A DNA stretch of 31,855 nucleotides from JAKAWW01 sp049966775 (lineage in GTDB: Archaea > Micrarchaeota > Micrarchaeia > Micrarchaeales > Micrarchaeaceae): the NCBI GenBank assembly GCA_049966775.1, contig JBMFTZ010000006.1:1-31855 (forward strand). Reading direction: 5' to 3'. Below are positions 30,459-31,855 of the stretch, in pieces (position 1 is the first letter of the stretch; each line of letters starts with the position of its first letter). The notes beneath the pieces were generated by a model. The model saw only the letters and a program-made list of their open reading frames with translations, was not told the origin of the DNA and ran no database searches. A program made the translations under genes and the position numbers.

Positions 30459-30740
30459 TCACGCCTTAAGCTCTATCTTCTTCTTTGTTCGCGACCCCAT
30501 CGTTCTTTCCACTACATAGTGGCACTCCTTGCATTCGAGCAGCACCACCTGGTGCTTGCCCGTTTTCTTGGTTGCAGGCTTGGGCTCTACACTGCCGACA
30601 TAGCCCCTAACGGCACGATCGTGGCGCCTCGTCGCCTTGCTCATGGCACGCTGCGGACTCCTTGACGGCATCTTGACAATGTGCACGGTGTGCTTTCCGC
30701 ATTTTGGGCAGTATGTAGTTATCTCTCTTGGTATCTCCAT
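30459..30740 (-). CDS. rpl44e: 50S ribosomal protein L44e
   Basis: This is a zinc-binding large-subunit protein shared by archaea and eukaryotes. MEIPREITTYCPKCGKHTVH starts the protein, matching the family start. The zinc ligands are Cys11/14 and Cys70/73 (CKECH). The middle is strongly basic with RGYVGSVEPKPA, matching the family's KGYxGxPxPxP. Length is 93 residues. I use ATG 30740, with GTGAT 4 nt upstream, rather than the longer frame to 30767 that overlaps gins51. rps27e, which normally follows, is absent; aif2a starts at once. Confidence 0.93.
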   Translation of the reverse strand: MEIPREITTYCPKCGKHTVHIVKMPSRSPQRAMSKATRRHDRAVRGYVGSVEPKPATKKTGKHQVVLLECKECHYVVERTMGSRTKKKIELKA

Positions 30741-30751
30741 ATAAATCACAG

Positions 30752-31240
30752 CTATAGCTTTTCGCATATCGCGTTGTTGAGCAGGAAATTCATGTCATCG
30801 TTAATCGAATCGGCTTCAACCACATCGCCTTTGGCCAGAGGCCCTATCTTGCTCCCAGACGGCAGAATTATCTCTGGTATGTCTTTTACAGCCCTTAGCA
30901 CAACCTTGTTGTGCTTGTCTTCGATTGCAAGCTTTTCCGCCTTTACTATTTTTATTAGAGCATCATAAAATTCCGTTTCGTGGCTATCCACTTGTGCAGG
31001 TAGCTGCTTGCCGTATGCGATGTACAGCAGTATCTTCTGCTTTCTTCTTTCAAACAGGTCGAGCAGTATTTTTGCCACATTTGCCTTTTCCGTGTTGTCC
31101 TGCGTGGCATCATGCCGATTGCCTGATATCAATTTAGTAGCGCTACTATAAAAATCTTTGGCAATAGGTAGTAGCGCGTTTGTCTGCTTTTCTTCCTGGA
31201 GCAGCTTCCACAGGTAGTCATAGTCTATTCGTTCAGGCAA
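30752..31240 (-). CDS. gins51: GINS complex subunit, Gins51 type
   Basis: This is a subunit of the replicative helicase complex (MCM-GINS-GAN). The N-terminal two thirds are helical (A-domain). The last ~50 residues form the small B-domain: VVLRAVKDIPEIILPSG then IGPLAKGDVVEADSINDDM and LLNNAICEKL. The pattern (LRxxxDIPxF, YGPFxKGDVVxLP, LLxxxxAxxI) matches archaeal Gins51 with the B-domain at the C-terminus. Length is 162 residues. I choose TTG 31240 over GTG 31249 because that GTG is part of GGGGTG, a ribosome site exactly 6 nt before 31240. Position next to rpl44e is common in archaea. Confidence 0.82.
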   Translation of the reverse strand: MPERIDYDYLWKLLQEEKQTNALLPIAKDFYSSATKLISGNRHDATQDNTEKANVAKILLDLFERRKQKILLYIAYGKQLPAQVDSHETEFYDALIKIVKAEKLAIEDKHNKVVLRAVKDIPEIILPSGSKIGPLAKGDVVEADSINDDMNFLLNNAICEKL

Positions 31241-31273
31241 GAGGCGCACCCCGCAGTTCCAGTATTCGCTCGC

Positions 31274-31288
31274 TTTTTATAATATATA
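31274..31288 (-). promoter_or_regulatory. TATA box of the gins51-rpl44e-aif2a-PAC2 cluster
   Basis: On the minus strand TATATATTATAAAAA, 34-48 nt before the gins51 TTG. No other good element lies between it and the initiator tRNA gene. Confidence 0.5.
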
Positions 31289-31411
31289 CATATCAATTAA
31301 AAAACCATTTGGCAATATATTGGAACTTTTTTGTTAAGCACTCTTTCGCTGCAAGAATACCGGCATTGTAGGGTATCGGTAAATCGCCTGAAAACAGCGC
31401 ATAGGTGGAAT

Positions 31412-31486
31412 TAGCGAGGAGTGGATTTGAACCACCGATCTCCGGGTTATGAGCCCGGCGGGCACTCCAGACTACCCTACCTCGCT
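31412..31486 (-). tRNA. Initiator tRNA-Met(CAT), no intron
   Basis: Read on the minus strand, acceptor AGCGAGG pairs with CCTCGCT (7 bp), discriminator A. The D-arm is GGGT/GCCC with loop AGTCTGGAGT. The anticodon arm is CCGGG-CTCATAA-CCCGG (anticodon CAT), variable loop AGATC, and T-arm GGTGG-TTCAAAT-CCACT. The A1-U72 pair and the three G-C pairs at 29-31/39-41 mark it as the initiator rather than the elongator. It is 75 nt with no intron, and CCA is not encoded. Confidence 0.95.
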
Positions 31487-31502
31487 CCGGTAATTGCAAA
31501 CA

Positions 31503-31514
31503 GTAAATATATAC
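31503..31514 (-). promoter_or_regulatory. TATA box of the initiator tRNA
   Basis: On the minus strand AAGTATATATTTAC, 17-28 nt before the first tRNA base. Confidence 0.5.
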
Positions 31515-31556
31515 TTGCCAAACAAATAAATAACTGGTATATTACAAGATGCATAG

Positions 31557-31855
31557 CGAAGAAAGCTGCAGAAATCAGGCAAATTTGGTGTTTTGAATAA
31601 AATAAAAAGCAGGGAAAGGAATATTGTCGAAGATCTGAACCACAAGGTTGCAGAAAAGATTGTCGAGATTGCAAAAGAGGCAAATGCTGGGATCAAGCCC
31701 GAAAGGCTTGAAGGCATAAGAAGCGACAAAAAGCACGCAAAGTCATTTAACTATTCATTGCACTGCTGGTCTTTCAAACAGCTTCAATCCTTCATTGAAT
31801 ACAAGGCAGGATTATGCGGAATACCAGTTGCCTATGTGGAGCCTGAAAACACATC
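31557..31855 (+). pseudogene. TnpB (IS605/IS1341 family) fragment, lacking its 5' part
   Basis: The frame opens after a TAG at 31554 and reads RRKLQKSG..NKIKSRERNIVEDLNHKVAEKIVEIAKEA, then IKPERLEGIRS and FKQLQSFIEYKAGLCGIPVAYVEPENTS, where the window ends. This is the C-terminal half of TnpB: the arginine-rich helix, RuvC-II with its Glu (PERLEGI), and the stretch before the zinc finger. The N-terminal half and RuvC-I Asp are missing, since the initiator tRNA and its promoter lie directly upstream. No good start codon or ribosome site precedes it. Either a degraded insertion element or a remnant left by rearrangement beside the tRNA gene. Confidence 0.82.

Noticed and set aside
1..31855. CRISPR array or large repeat array
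   Set aside because: I saw no regularly spaced direct repeats; the only exact longer repeat noted is the single 20-nt pair at 5359 and 8066.

Overview
This window is a piece of an archaeal chromosome with short intergenic gaps, moderate GC and very frequent AGG/ATA codons. Archaeal-only genes place it: L34e, L14e, L44e, aIF2-alpha, RadA, Mre11, prefoldin beta, GINS51, Trm56-like, DphB, DtdA and archaeal adenylate kinase. The tRNA-splicing endonuclease at 24798-25976 looks like the three-unit, single-chain (epsilon-2) type known from ARMAN-2 / Micrarchaeota. A tRNA-Lys ending about 55 bp from the end of that gene carries a 15-nt intron in its T-loop. A bacterial-type DNA gyrase (gyrB-gyrA) and complex I genes nuoABCD are also present. 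My best assignment is an acidophile-type Micrarchaeota (Candidatus Micrarchaeum-like) genome; this is inference from family traits, not a database match.

Layout. 111-2708 (+): a small unknown gene, then the conserved archaeal cluster adkA - EMC3/DUF106 membrane protein - rpl34e - cmk - rpl14e. 2709-5303 (-): prefoldin beta - DHH phosphoesterase - Mre11. 5463-7873 (-): nuoA-B-C-D. 7937-13515 (+): D-aminoacyl-tRNA deacylase, a large glycoprotein-like surface protein and the helicase Lhr. 13520-18386 (-): gyrB - gyrA - divergent Trm56. 18532-24563 (+): radical SAM AmrS - valyl-tRNA synthetase, then a cyclic-diphosphoglycerate-synthetase-like P-loop protein directly abutting an HD phosphohydrolase. 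24655-24743 (+): intron-containing tRNA-Lys(CTT). 24798-27702 (-): radA - dphB - endA. 27703-28126: the only large gene-free stretch. 28127-28822 (+): DUF92 membrane protein. 28891-31240 (-): gins51 - rpl44e - aif2a - PAC2 chaperone. 31412-31486 (-): initiator tRNA-Met. 31557-31855 (+): a 5'-truncated TnpB fragment running off the window.

Most genes serve information processing: translation factors and ribosomal proteins, tRNA maturation and quality control (EndA, Trm56, DtdA, ValS), and replication/repair (GINS51, RadA, Mre11, Lhr, gyrase). Ribosome binding sites are very regular: GGTG, matching the 16S 3' tail, lies 5-7 nt before many starts. I used this to move several starts away from the longest reading frame (rpl14e, DHH gene, nuoB, trm56, dphB, gins51). 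The same rule suggests that radA starts at a rare ACG codon.

The most notable points are the T-loop intron tRNA beside the three-unit splicing endonuclease, a C at tRNA position 55, a Trm56 homologue that has lost the family motif expected to act on the T-loop, the ACG or frameshifted radA start, and the tightly coupled P-loop/HD gene pair.
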